Below, in pieces: positions 42,290-55,800 of a stretch of DNA of 64,000 nt. The translations under genes were made by a program, and so were the position numbers. The notes under the pieces were generated by a model. It had not been told where the DNA came from. It searched no databases and saw only the letters and a program-made list of their open reading frames with translations. Numbering within the stretch: position 1 is the stretch's first letter; the number at the start of each line of letters is the position of its first letter. This DNA comes from Ornithodoros turicata (lineage: Eukaryota; Arthropoda; Arachnida; Ixodida; Argasidae): the NCBI RefSeq assembly GCF_037126465.1, contig NC_088204.1:77747807-77811806 (forward strand). The letters run 5' to 3'.

Positions 42290-43900
42290 GGCCTATTTGT
42301 CTTTTGCTGTCTTCCTAGGAGACATTCCAAGGCAAATTTACCCAGGTAGCGAAAGAGAAAAAAAAATCTGACCCGGCAACACTGTCATCTCCGTGACTCG
42401 AGCGATCATGGGTGTTGGTAGCACAGGTAAGGTCGTAAACAAAAATATTTACGTCCCGGCGCATGGGTCTTGTATAAACTAATAGTTTATTCATAATTTA
42501 AGTATAGGAAAAGCTATCTGTTGCACCACTAGTACACATATACGAAATCATCTACCACCTGAGTACGTTTCCGTTTCTTCTTCCACTGCGCATGTGTAGC
42601 AGTACGCTCGTTTGTCCGTGCATTCTTTTATCCGTGCCGTGTACCCGTGCATTCCAATGCGGAGTCCGTACACTTTTCGGATTAAACAGGAAGCGACGTT
42701 CACATTTCGAAGACGTAGGCCAATATTAACGCGCGTAAACAGATGAGTGCTATGCATCCCGTGTTGGCGGTCACGAGAAAAAAAAAGGTCTCGTGATGGC
42801 AAGACCGGCCATGATAGCGTGAGTCTTAGCGAATCAACTGTGCACCAACAATGCCGTGTTTTTTTGCAACGGACCCATTACGACCACTCGTTGAAGAAAT
42901 ACAAACAGCTAATCACTACGTATTCGTGTAGGTCTAGGTTAGGAATGGACATTAAGTGAAACTTCCTGTTTACTTGTGGTCATCACGTATACCCTTCGTC
43001 AAAACCTGTGATAACTAGCTCTACGTACTTCGAACTGATATGTGTCATTAAACCTGATGTGACTTATTCTTCTCCGTTCTCGTCTGGCAATGCTGTCCTG
43101 GGCGACTAGTATGGTTCGGTAGGGAAAAGGGCAAGGGTATATAACGCAAACGAAGTACGCGAATGCAAACATGCCATGGCTAATTATGCACTACTTATTA
43201 TTCATGCTGCTAACGTCATATAACAATGTGACGTATGTGACGTGCATGTGATATGTGACGTTATTTGTTTACAAGAGTGGTAGTCCACCCAACGGATGGA
43301 TGGCGCTGACAGTCTTTATCATGGCGCCATCTGAAGACGCAGGGCCCGATGGGAGTTTCGCGACATGTTTATATATACCTTGGACATTCGCCGGAAGATG
43401 ATGATGATGATGATAAAAAAAAGTGGCACTTTTAGTCACGACGATGTTGGCTTAAAAAACACGTCATTTCCACTTTACTTTTCCTACACTGCTTATTTCT
43501 TCTAGAAAGCTCGAGTTGCGGAATAGGCGGCGTGAGACATACCTGTAACAATCGGTTACATGAATTCTGTAACCTGTGAAGCTATACGACGTAAAGGACA
43601 GTTACCAAGCCATCAAACCGTAGGTATCTTGCTGACATGCACTGGAACGAAAATTATTTCTTACAAAGCCATTGCAAAAGGCCGGAGGAAAGACGCATTG
43701 GTCCGTCGAAAAGACATGACCGGTTATGTTGAGGGGGGCACGCCAGAGACACTGGACAGCGGGGCAACAGCATGGACGTTCCCAGGGCACTGGACAATAG
43801 ACACTGGACAACAGAGTGACTACAGTTGAAGGCCACCAAGCTCTGAGATGAGCGCTCCAGGAGTCCCACCCCTTTCTTTATCTTTTTTTTTCTTTTCTTT
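42290..43900. other. Intergenic part of unit 2
   Basis: 43480-43660 aligns with 4415-4470 and 4617-4760 around the empty hairpin-MITE site. GATGATGATGATGATGAT occurs near 43397. No gene recognised. Confidence 0.45.
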
Positions 43901-43904
43901 TTTT

Positions 43905-43970
43905 TATGGATAGCATGCCGACCCTAGTCTGGCAGACCTTTCCCTCGAATAAAAGCATATCCCCCCTACA
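43905..43970 (+). repeat. Recurrent retroposon 3' tail, further copy
   Basis: GGATAGCATGCCGACCC, GGCAGACCTTTCCC and AATAAAAGCATATCCCCCC, as in the other tails. Confidence 0.5.
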
Positions 43971-44357
43971 ACTGAAGGTGGCGTCCTGGTCAAAGGTGGT
44001 GGTGTCCTGTCCTCTTTACTTTGTCCGTGTCCTATGTGCGCTGTTATCATGTCTCCCCGTTGTATGAACACACTACCCCTCTACCGCAACCGAAGACCTG
44101 GACACACCTTGCACTCCCTCAGCGATTTTCTTTCGCCCTACAAGTCAGCTTGGATTGGCAACACAGACTCTACAAGGAGATATATGGAACGTCGTTATCT
44201 GCCTGGATCTGTGCGCTGTTATTTATTTTTGTGTCCTGTTCTGCGTATCTTAAGTGGAGTTCACGATCCATGACGATGAAGCCTGAGATTGGGACGTAAG
44301 GTGACACAGCACGGGCTCAAACCAGCGAAAACTCTTTATTTACACATACATCGCAAT

Positions 44358-46850
44358 ATACAGGGTGTCTTTTTATACAGATTTTTCATTAAAAAGCTAT
44401 AAGGTCTATAGTCATCCTGTTTTCACTTCTATCATCTCTGCCCCGGCGGACGTTCTTGGCCATATGTTCCTGAACCGTCGAATGACTAATTACCTAAAAA
44501 TCGTTAACTAACTTTTTTAATTATAAACGCAACAGGGTCGTCCCATTGAGAACATCTGATCCCTTCGGTTACCTGATACCGTTACCGTTTTCAGAACAAA
44601 AATCCGTTCGATAGATGGGCCGCAAAAAATTAGCGAAAGAGCACCATTTTTTCTTTATTTTGTTCATTGCGCATCTTCGGAGACGCGTCCTTCGTTCACC
44701 CCCAATGTGAGAGGGTGGAGGAGCACAGTACCGCCTCATGCTTCGAAGATAGACTTGTGCGTCGATGCCACTTTGACCGGCGGCGGCCTAGAGCCGGTTT
44801 CGCCACCGGCGTTAGCGGCGCGAGGGCGTATAGACGCGTAAGCCGTTCACAAGCGTACGCAAGCGCGGGTGGCCTGCGATGTGTATACTGTCTAGACTAC
44901 AGTGGACACCACATCCAAAAAATATTCAACTTTTTATTTGTAGAAAAAAAAAAAAGACTAACCGTATCAAACTTATCACAAACAATAGATCTACTTCTAC
45001 CACATTTTGACTAGAACAAGCCGTGAAAGCCCGTAACCTGTGCACAGTAAATATGGTTGCACACGCGCTGTGTCCTCAGAGGGAATTTTTACAGAGGGCG
45101 TAGTCGTCGTGCATAAAAATCAACCCGTCCAGCGGGGGGGGGGGGGGGGAAGGGCAACGGCCCCCTTGTTCCCCTTCGCGGTGCCCATAGGGATCAACCT
45201 TATATTATCGTGAATGAATGAAAACAACAACAAAAATAATGACAGTATAAGAGCCATAAAGCTCGAGCGTTTTCTACACGACTGCTTTCTTGGGCGTCAC
45301 TATAGGTTGATGCACTAACATAGTTGGAGGGACTTCACTCGCCGAAACTTGCATTCACCTCCGTCTGCTCCCTTTCGCCTTCTTTGCGTCTGCGTTCTGA
45401 CAGACTGACAAAACTTTGGCTGGCGTCTACACCTCTAAAATCGAAAGTCATAGATTGAGAAGTTACCGGTCAAAAAGAACTGGTTACAAGTCAAGTTACT
45501 GTATGCAAAATGTAACTCAGTTAGTAACGAAGTACTTCAGCCTGAAATGTAACTCGCAGTTACTGAGCTACTTAAAAAAAAAGAACGAGTTACTCCCAAG
45601 TTACTTCGGACACAAAATAGCATTACGCCAGGTGCAGCGCGCGTGAGCAGTTGAGTTAGACCTTGAGTTTCCTGCGGAAGAGTGCAACATGCTTAGATCG
45701 TTTTCGTTTGTGTCCAACAATAGAGTTTGTAAACAAATGACGTCATAGTGTTCGACAACTTCACAAATTTTGTAGAACTGAACTATACGCCCGAAGCTAG
45801 ACGTGAACATGGTTGCGCCCGAAAGCCAAAGTCTTGAGGGGAATACGATATGGTCCCTGAAAGGGATGCGACCTTCGCTCCTACTTTTCTTTCAATATAC
45901 GATGCAGCCAACATGTGCCGTTCGTGGAACACAGCCCGCTTCTTCCGATTTGTTTCGGATTCAGTCTCTCTACCAATTTCCTGATAACGTTTCTCTCATA
46001 GAGGTCTATATTCCGACGCTTTGCATCTCACTCCCTGTGGGCGCACAATGGTTCAGCTTCATTTCAATGGCAGCGGTTCTTACTTCCTGAATAAAATACT
46101 GTCATTGATTGAATATGATGTTTTATGGCTAAAAAATGAAAAAATGAAAATGAAAAAAAAAGAATGAATGAAATGCCATGAAGGAACCCTCGAGAAAGCA
46201 AGAAATTATGGGGACGTGAGTGAAGCGCGAGTTAAAAGTAACTTGGAACTTGACAGCTTGAACACAGCTTTAACTGAACTTAAGTTACTTTGGCAAAGTT
46301 ATCCGAAAAAGGAACGAGTTCCTCTGAAAGTTACCATGGCGTAAAAGTGCCGAGTTAAGTTAAATGTTACCAAAAAAAATGAACTTAGTTACAGTAACGA
46401 GTTATACCTCGAACACTGATCGAAAGTACGCCACGCCGAAGCAGCCGCTGTCGGCTCCGGGGCACTTCAAAGTTGGCAGTGGAAGAACTGAACTGCTGTG
46501 ACAGCCGAGTCGCGGTCCACTTGCAGCTGCAGTCCGGAGCAGCCGCACTGAACGTAATAGTTCTTTGGCTACGTTTTTAGTGTTTCGCAAGATGTTGTAG
46601 CGATGCACGGCTGCTGCGAACTTTCGAAGGTAGGAATGACAAAACGTGTTTCTTCTATAAGCGGCGGCGAGAGGACAACTTCCTTCACCCTTGGCCTTGT
46701 ATGTCCCGCGCTACCGAATCGACCGCCTTATCTTGAATATTATGTCACATAAGACGGATGTCGCCACCGGACGATGGGATAGATAACACACACCAACCCG
46801 AACCGAAACCGTAACCGAAGTTTTTATATCGGTTTCGCTCCGGTTCAGCT
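44358..46850. other. Insertion-rich stretch of unit 2 before the Tx1-like LINE
   Basis: Begins at a TACAGGGTGTCTTTTTATAC end typical of a short DNA-transposon family. It contains a G run at 45138-45155 followed by AAGGGCAACGGCCCCC, and AGTTAC-rich sequence at 45455-45610 and 46220-46420 that resembles hAT ends (right end CGAGTTATACCTCGAACACTG). No gene seen. Confidence 0.45.
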
Positions 46851-46856
46851 CCAAGA

Positions 46857-49200
46857 TTGTGTTAGTTACTACTTGTATCCTGCGAAGTCGTAATTGCCCG
46901 ATCCAAAACAAAGACATGCTGCGCTATGTTCACAATGCTGAAATTGGTCACAATGTACGGCGCCGAATTGAGTGCGTTCGCCGTGATGATGACTCCCTTA
47001 CATATGACCAGGAAGAGATACTAGCTCGGTTCACTGGTTTTTTTGAAGATCTGTTCAAGACTGAACGGCAAAGAGAATGGCCCCCGCCTAGTGCAGAGGG
47101 TTTTTGTTCAAATCTTCCTCAAGTGCCGGCAGAGTACCATACCCCGCTTACCGTACCAGCCACGGCCTATGAAGTATACGAAACCATCCAAGCCATGAAG
47201 ACAGGATCGGCTCCAGGGCCAGATGGGTTTCCCATAGAGTTCTATAAGTCTTTCTGGCCGGTTATAGGAAAGGGTCTGGTAAGCCTGTTGAATGGAATTC
47301 TAAGATCTGGTGTCATGCCAGCTTCCTTCAAACGTGGTCGGGTGATTTTGTTACCAAAAGAAGGAAATAGTGATCCCTCAGACCCTGGCGCGTGGAGGCC
47401 AATAACGCTCCTGAACGTCGACAGCAAAATTCTGAGCACAATGCTTGCCAGGAGGTTGGCGTCAGTTCTTCCGTTTATCATAAGCCCTTACCAGAGATGT
47501 GGAATGCAAGGTAGAAACATCTTCGAGAGCCTTACACTTATGAGAGACATGTTAGCCTATATGAACTCAAGCGGTCAAGCAGGTGCTTTGTTGTCCCTGG
47601 ACCAAAAGAAGGCTTTTGACAGAGTGGAGCATGACTACCTTCTGTGGGTGCTGCAGTGTTTTGGTTTTCCTCCCAAGTTCACTGAGACTGAGTGGGTGCA
47701 AAACCTATACAGCGATATATCTTCAGAAATCGTCGTTAATGCAGAAGTATCAGCCCCTTTTAGAGTCACAAGAGGGGTCAGACAAGGATGCCCGCTGTCC
47801 CCCATGCTTTTTATAATCAGTCTCGAGCCATACCGTAATGTTACGCTATCTGCACTCATCAATGGGTTTCCTCTCCCTGGGACTGGAGAAGTTAAAATAT
47901 CAGCCTATGCGGATGACATTGTTTTATTTCTAAGGGACAGCGACAGTGTAACACACACGTTCGAGATTTTTCGGCAGTATGGAAAACTCTCGGGAGCCCA
48001 GCTGAATTTACGAAAGTCAAAGGCGCTTACGGTGGCGGGTTTCAGAGAGCCACTTCCTCCAGACATACCATACACCCCAGAAATAAACATCTTCGGCGTT
48101 CTTTTCACACAAGCCGGAGCCAGCGAGCGAAATCGTGATCTTGGAGAAACTTGCTGGACAAATTGAAGTGGCCCAGCAGTTCAACTTCTCTTTCCAAGAA
48201 CGGATGTTCTTGATCAAGTCTGTTCTGTAGCAAGTTGTGGTATGCTGCCCGCATCATGTATCCCCCAGCCAGAATCACATCTAAAATCAACTCTCTTGTA
48301 TTTCGTTTTTTTCTGGAACGGAAGAAAACACTGGTTACCACGGGACATCTTGCAATGGCCTAAGTCAGAAGGTGGCTGGAGCTTTCCGTGTATCGATATA
48401 TATTCCTCTATCTTTGCCATGAAAGGAGTACTGCACATTCAGGAACGAGTTGACTCCTCTGCTCGGCCGCTGGTACTGTTCTGGCTAGGACCATCAAGGA
48501 GAGTACTAGTGCCGCGTGGACTCGGAAACAGATGTCCGGTGGTTGAAGAACCACCATTGATTTACAAAAAGGTGGTCCAGATATTCAATCGTTTACAGGA
48601 AGCTGTGCCTGGTCCGGACCCTCGACTCGCCTCAGTTTCTCGCTTATGCCAAGAACTCTTCCACAAAAAGAGCATCGAACAAGGTGACGCACACTTGGGC
48701 AGGTTCAAGAAGGGAAGGCAGCCCAGTGGTCTGAGCAGTGAAGTGAGCGATTTTTTCTGGAAAGCTAGTTGGCCAACGAAAGACAAACTGGCCAGATGGG
48801 GTTTTCTCAGCAGTCCCTCATGTTCCAACTGCGGCGCCGAGGAGAATAGTGACCATGTGCTACGAGAGTGTGTCACAGCAAAGACTCTGTGGACACTCGT
48901 GTGTCGCCGCTTTTCCATTCGGTATCGGCCTATGCAACAGATGAGGACAAGGTTCGAACAGCTAATCATGATAATGACAGCTTTTACGCTTTGGAAATTT
49001 CGCTGCACAGCCGTAGCTCAGAATAGAAGAAACCGCCTGATGCACCCTAGACTCTCCATGGTGACTCAACTGGTGACAGACTACTTAGAACACAGACTGT
49101 TTTTGTTGGGTGAGCGGGAGTTTTTGCGACAGTGGTCCTGCCGCCACGTTGCTCTTCACAACGGACGTGTACGACTAACGGAGCTCATCTATACATAGTG
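46857..49200 (+). pseudogene. Tx1/L1-like LINE ORF2 fragment: reverse transcriptase to C-terminus
   Basis: 46859-48166 encodes RT with GPDGFPIEFYKSFW, LDQKKAFDRVEHDYL, RGVRQGCPLSPMLF and AYADDIVLF, the catalytic Asp pair being intact. The LDQKKAFDRV and EFYKSFW forms point to the Tx1/L1 group. A frame change near 48110, a TAG near 48229 and a second change restore the frame. 48240-49198 then carries FFWNGRKHWLPRDIL, PKSEGGWSFPCID and a terminal CSNCGAEENSDHVLREC. The endonuclease is missing (5' truncation). Sequence on both sides is rich in CCGGTTC, suggesting insertion into an older repeat. Confidence 0.9.
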
Positions 49201-51060
49201 TACTTCTCTTAGTTAGGCAACCATAGGTTAATGCACTTATAGTACGTACCTTGCATTTTTGTATACTGGAACTGGAGAACATAAATGACGTCGTTTTGTT
49301 TCTGGGGGATGGCGGCCGTGTGGCACACTGGTCTGAGATTTTTCGGCAGTCAGGCTTTGTGATATTTTGAACATTTCGTAAACGGGTGAAATAAATATTC
49401 TATTCAAGTTACTACAGTTCAGTTCCGGTTCAGATCCACTTACAAATAACGGTAAATTCCGTTTTTCTTTTTCTGTTTTTTTTTTTTCGCTTTCAGGTCC
49501 GGTCCGGTTCGACGCTCAGGTTGCCACGCAGAATGCTTGCAATAAGGTTCGCAGCAAACTATATCAACTTTCACATATCAAGCGTCATGGAACAGCTGGT
49601 CGCACCAGTGCGACCTACGTTTCCACTTTTTATTTCTAATTCAAATCTAATATATATCTTTTTTTTTTTTTTTGCAGCCAGCGCTGCTTCATGTCAATAT
49701 CATCAACTTCCGGTTTCTTTCACTGCTTTTCATTGTTTTATGCTCTTCCTTTCATCCAACAACACTAATGCATGTTCACCAACAATATGACACAAATTCT
49801 GACACTTCATACAGTTGTTTCAACAGCAGTACAATATGTCGCGCTACCCCATTCGTGCCCTCGCCAACGGGATTTCGACATTTATTTTATTTTTTTATTT
49901 CTCTTCGACGCTCACATGTGCTGCGGGAACGGCTTACCATTCTGTCCTCATTTCATGTTCTCGTTTGATAACACGCCACCGAAGCACGTGATGTCCTATA
50001 GCACCGTGTGCACTACAGACCTTATTCCACAGAGGTTACGCTGAGCTATCAGCGGCTCAGCGATTGACATACGAAGTGATCTCCTTGGGTCACATGTTCA
50101 TCACTCATCACAGCTTGTTGACACACAGGTTTCTCTTAAGATTGATGAGCCAACGGTTTCCTCACCCGTCATTTCAATACCTCCCGCAGCTAGAGCCGTA
50201 GCGACGTCTAGGAAAACGAGCATCTAACTTCCATTACGACGGTGTATTCAATAAGTAAAGTAGGCGGTGCTGAGCAACCTCTGAAGGATCAGAAGGATTC
50301 TTATTCGTGACTGCTTTGTGCAGACGCTGATGTAATATTGTTCCATCAACTGTACGCGTGCCTTTATCGCCAAGATAGAGCGAAGCAAATCTTCCTTCTT
50401 TTGGAGTAGCCAGGAGTTTGGTAACGACGTCAGAGTCTCTATCATCACGTGACTCCAGAGTAGCCCCCCTTTGACCGTAATTTTCGAACGGCTAGAGTTA
50501 CTCTGCGCTCAAAATGGTTGACTGGCCTGACGGGCGAGACGATGTGGAAGTGGTGGCAATACCGCCTGTTTAACAACTTACCGCACATGCGTGCACTCTA
50601 GCAGATTTTGAAAATGTTCAGCAGTTTTTAACCCTTCATTTCCAAATTGAACACCACCTAAATTGTCTGTCGACAGGACGGTTGGTAGCATACGACGCAT
50701 CGCCGTCTGCTAGCTTGTGTGTGACGTCAGAATAACGGCTACCCAAGCTCTGGGCTCCCTGCAAATGGGAGCCGGTCCCTCATATACCGGAGAAGGGCCC
50801 TTTGATAACGCGGTCCGCCCCCGGATGAGCCGTGTCTTCGAATGCGCGGCTCGTAAAACGGTCGTCGGGGCAGCATCGCTTGCCGTTGTGGTTTCCAGGA
50901 AGATTTTTCCTAAAAAGCAGGGAACAGCTGCTACTCTCTGGCTCATTTTCGCCGCAGAGTTATGACGTCATTTCCGCTACTCTGGCTATTTTTCGCCAGC
51001 TGACGGTAACTCGAAGTTGCCAGAGTTTGTTATAAGAAAACGCACCCGTAGCGTCCAGGA
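49201..51060. other. Intergenic part of unit 2
   Basis: 49520-50200 aligns with 5930-6620. Open frames in the two copies differ by frame changes, so they are not genes. 50200-51060 has no partner in unit 1 that I can see. Confidence 0.45.
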
Positions 51061-51069
51061 GCTGGAACT

Positions 51070-51450
51070 AGTAAGGGGGTGTAAACAGCTGTGAATCATT
51101 ACCTAACAATTCGTAATGTTTTTGGCACAGTCGACCTGTGAACGTAACAGGGGCGACCAAATGTTACTGACCTATTATGTTGCGCGGTCTACCAAGTCCT
51201 CGGACTAACGTCATGATGACGTTAGTCGGGTAGAGGTTCATTATGCTGGCACCCACGCCACGATCCCAAATACGCGCCGGCCGGCACATCTGTAGGTGGC
51301 CGTAGCTGAAAACAGCTGCGAATCATTACCTAACAATTCGCAATGTTTTGGCACGATCGACCAGTCAACGTAAGAGGGGCGACCAAATGTTACTGACCTG
51401 TTATGCTGCGCGGTCTTACCAAGTCTTCGGACGAACGTTCTGCGCTAAAT
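51070..51450 (+). repeat. Local tandem duplication (about 220-bp offset) upstream of gene B
   Basis: AACAGCTGTGAATCATTACC to CCAAGTCCTCGG (51085-51205) is repeated at 51311-51435. Unit 1 has one copy (7455-7570). The junction holds GACTAACGTCATGATGACGT plus TAGTC, a palindrome with 12-base arms around one base (51205-51229). Confidence 0.65.
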
Positions 51451-52544
51451 ACTTGTGGAAAGCAACAGAACCCTGACAAATGTCTTACTTTTGGAACGGT
51501 AATGGCGCCTCTAGTATACTACGCTGTAGGCCTCAATCATAATCATTAAAGTACGGTTGTTGTCGTAGTCTGTATATAACGCAGACAGTAGTCTGGGTCA
51601 TGGTGACTGTATGTCCACGCAACAGTCGCTTCCAAGTCTCACTGTTGCTCAAAGCACCACACACATTGAGCCGATTACCACCAGTGACCATATGATTTGG
51701 TGACACAACGGTGGCTGAAACGGTGCAAAAGTCCTAATCCGGCATAATGGCAACGATAAACTTCGCTAATCTCAAGCGACCTCTAGGCGCTCCCTATGTT
51801 GTTCCAATAAACCAGATGCCAGTGCAACACTGACCGTCTGTTCCCTGTTGCTTCGACATTTTTCAAGTGAAGCCACTCGTACTCTTCTTGCACACTGCCA
51901 AACTATGAATGTTCCATCGCATGTTCCATCAAAGATCCTTCCTTCGCTGGCCCACGTTCTTGCACCACATGGAACTGTCCTTGTGGTCACGCGGAGCACG
52001 AGATTCAGCAAACGACGCTGGAGACCTGTGGAGTACCACTTCGAAAAACTTCCTCAAAAGCACGTACAGGTCGTGCTCAAACTGAGGTGCTATTGCTTTG
52101 TCTATGGTCAAGTCCAGTCCACAAACGCTCTGTCCTAAAAGCAATTCTAATGCTTTATGGACGGTGTAGGACTTCGGTCCTGACTGTGAGACGACTCAGT
52201 ATTACATTTCACTTCATTACCAGCAGGTAGCAGCCATGTGGTTGGGTATAGCCCCGATCTGTGGTGTTGAACCCTACCCCCCCCCAGACACACACACATT
52301 ATCACTTCAATAAAGTTGTGATTCTTTATTGTGCTATTCTTCTGCCATCAAAGAAGATCATGCAGGGCTACATGTAGCCAACTATATGCGTGGTAATTCA
52401 GGTCTACATTCCCAATTTATTCGTCCAACACCGCGCTTTCCTGTTTATCACTTCCTTTTCCCTCGTTGTTGCGAATTTAAACCCTCACAAAGTATTTTCG
52501 CTTTCCCTCCCAATGTAAAGAGAGAGGGATATGCCATGGTCCGT

Positions 52545-52711
52545 TGACCGCGCGTTCCATTGTGCTCGTTACATAAACGTGGGTGTTTGACCACGTTGTC
52601 GCTGGTTGCACGAAAGAGGGTCACAGGTGTCTTCGCTTTCCGCGCCCCCTTTTAAATTACCGCGTATCCCTTAAATTGGCGAGTTGAACGACGAGAGAGA
52701 CAGACATCGTT
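52545..52711 (+). promoter_or_regulatory. Promoter and 5' UTR of gene B
   Basis: Conserved with 9270-9432, including TTTTAAATTACCGCG (TATA-like, about 52651-52658) and GTTGAACGACGAGAGA before the ATG. The near-identity suggests both genes are, or recently were, expressed under the same control. Confidence 0.6.
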
Positions 52712-52856
52712 ATGGCGCTGCCCCTTCGCTACGTCATACTGCTAGCAACAGCACTATGCGCACTACTTCCCCTGGAAGTTGACGGGTCACAGACACGCAG
52801 ACCAAGCAAGAAACCGAACCCGCAGGTACCGGAAATTGCCAAGATCAGGAGCCAAG
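52712..52856 (+). CDS. Gene B exon 1: signal peptide
   Basis: [19 protein letters not shown] then PLEVDG, nearly the same as gene A. The mature start differs: SQTRRPSKKPNPQVPEIAK instead of a lysine run, and it is one codon longer. Ends in phase 1 at GTATCT. Confidence 0.85.
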
Positions 52857-55800
52857 GTATCTAAACGTTTATTTTCTTCTGTGGTCACGTCGTATAATAA
52901 TTACTTCCCAACACGCTTTTAGCTACGCGTGTCCCACAACTCAGATAAGGCTTGTCTGTACCAGGAGAACAGACTTGGGGGCTCGTTGAGAAAGAGAGAA
53001 GAAGAAAGCAGAGAGGGGAGACAATAGCTAGTTGCGCGTCAGATGCGTCACAGACATACTACTTTCAGTATCAGGGCCAGTTCTCACTTGGCGACGCCCA
53101 ACGCGGCGTCGTGAGCGGTCGGCGGAAATAGACGCGCATTTCCGGAGTCGGGAGAGGAGAGACGTCGAGCCAAAAAAAAACTGCTATGCCGAACTTCTTT
53201 CACGACGTCGGCGAAAGCTACCGAGAACGACAGCTGGCGACCAATTAGGTGACACAGAAAGGCCACGCCTCCTGATTTTTCGTCTGCTTTGGGCGACGGA
53301 ATGCCACTGTGGTGGGAACATGAAAATCGTGCGCGCTGACGGGGCGCCGGGCGTCGCCAAGTGAGAACTGGCCCTCATGTTCATGTGTATCAAAGTAGCA
53401 CAGAAGTTGTTTTTAACGCCTTGTTTTCTTCGTACAAAAATGCTAAGCGGGCCAGTAAGATGCACCCTAAGAATTAATTCCCCCCCATAAAGTCAAAATT
53501 ATTGCAGAGACTGAATCTAAAGTAAGCCGCAAAACGCGACCGTGCGCAGCGGCGGTGGAGAGCAGTACCAGCCTGTGATCTGCGCCGGACCTTGCGCTTA
53601 CGTTACCGGGGCCACGCTTGGTGATTGGTTCAGAGAAATGTTGTTTGCCACTCGGCTGTTCGGGGGTTCTGAGGAAGCATTGCTCCTGGCTCGGGCCGCT
53701 CCTTCTATCCCCATTTTTCTCCATGGGAACTGTCTGGTTTACGGCGGCAAACGGACAGGGCGCTCATCCACACTGACTAGCGAACCAGAAGGAGTTGCCC
53801 CACTAACGTCATCGGTGACGTGACGTCATACTTCTCTTTCTCGTTATACCCGGAGTGGCGAGTTAAGGGTGAACGCACGGAGCCATGACTATGTGCGTTT
53901 TTTTTTTGTTCGTTTTTTTTCTTCTGGGAAACAAATGGCACACATTGTGGGAAATGTGGGACGTCTGGTGGGAAATAATCCCCGATTTGTCAACCAACAG
54001 TGATGTAGGCTACCGACCACCTTGTTGCTCATGATGACTGCGTAGCCGACACGCAGCAGACTTCTTTTGTCTTAGACCCAGTGTTATGCACACGCAACGT
54101 CGTTTTGCCGCCGTACCTGACGGGCAATGCGCAGTTGGTAGCGACTTCGACAGAGTGTTGCCCGTAGTTTTCTGCTTTTTACTTTTTTTAAAAACTGCGA
54201 GTGCAATTTTGACAAAAATTATGACGTAAGAGTACTGAGGGCTCGGGCTATCGAAGAGATAGATTTTTCTGAGACCGCGACTCTATTGGTATACATTACA
54301 CCTTCAGTAGTATAGTCATGGCAAGCTACACTCGAAATCTAGTACCGTCTAGTAAACAGTAAAAATTTCAAAAAAAAGTACCCTTTATTTCAGAAGTTAC
54401 CGCGTAACCTATGAGCAATACTCGCTATGAACGTTACACAGATCACCTGTAAATTGAGGTTACTGCCTCCTAACCGCCACAGACGTAAAACTTACAGTTT
54501 GCCCAGGTATGGCTGCCTCTAAGACGCCTGCCTGTGCACAGACGCTACATAGCGAATGGTATTAAAAATTAGCTCTTACCAGTGAAGAACACAAACTGTC
54601 TTTTGCAACAATTAGCTATAGCATACCTAAGTCATCTAGAGCTATTCAGTGGCGAAAAACGGGTGATCACTATATATTTACTGCACAACAAATAAAAGGA
54701 AGAAATAACTGCAACTGCAAAATATTTATTATTTACTTTGCAAACCTGGCACTACAGGACAGGCAGGACGAGGACGTCGCAGTGCAGATACTTCAGCGGT
54801 GGTCAACGACATACGGTTTCGACGAGGTATAACTCTTTATACAGTCCTCACGTGGTAGCAAGTCCCTACCCGTACATCGAGAACGTTCCCAAGCAGCACA
54901 ATGTACAGAGAGTCGACTGCAATAGGGGGTGGACAGTATGTGTCTTATCAATGCTCTTTAGTGTCAGGAGTCTGTTCGGGGCCTTGCACCTACCCGTCCA
55001 CCGCTATTGCACTCGACTTTCGGTACATTGTGCTGCTTGGGTTCCTATTCCTTTCTGATATCTGAGAATGACACGTCAGCGACGCGACTGTTGTAAATCT
55101 GATCATGAGGAAGTAAAACACAAGGACGAGCAAGGATTAACGAAAAAAGGACGTAACACACAGTGTTGAACCTACGTTGAACCTACGTTGAACCTACGTT
55201 GAACCTACGTTGAACCTACGTTGAACCTACGTTGAACCTACGTTGAACCTACGTTGAACTATGGTTGCGAGACAGACGCTGCGATGAGCGTCGCTAGACT
55301 GTCTCGCAAAAACATAACGGAAACTTTGTAGTGAACATACCATACAAATACCCTGATAAAGTTCCATCACTTCAATCTTGAGATTTCTTCATAATTCTGA
55401 ACAAGATCCGCAGTTCATGTCGAAACACAGACACAATAACGTAACGCACACTGGTCAGAAACTCTCGTATTGAATGTGGGGCTTGAACAAGAACACAGTA
55501 ACTTTTGAGCAGTACCTACTATCTCAAGTCGTGCAATCTCATTCTTCAGTGCCCCACTCTCACGCTCAATGCATTAACCTCATGCTTTCCTTTTAAAGTC
55601 ATCTCCTGTGATCCATTTCATCATTCTTTCACCGTTTGTTAGTCATTTTTTTTTTGCCATCCTTGTCTTTAATCTACCTCATCCTTCTTTCATCCTTTGT
55701 TAGTTTATCCTTTACTTCCTAATTCTTTTTTTTTTCTTGATTTCTTAATTTTTTTTCCTTTTCTTTCTTTCCGGAATAGCAAGCCGTCGTCTCGTTTGGC

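Noticed and set aside
55165..55259. CRISPR-like array
   Set aside because: Repeats are 11 bp, contiguous and without spacers; a minisatellite in a eukaryotic intron.
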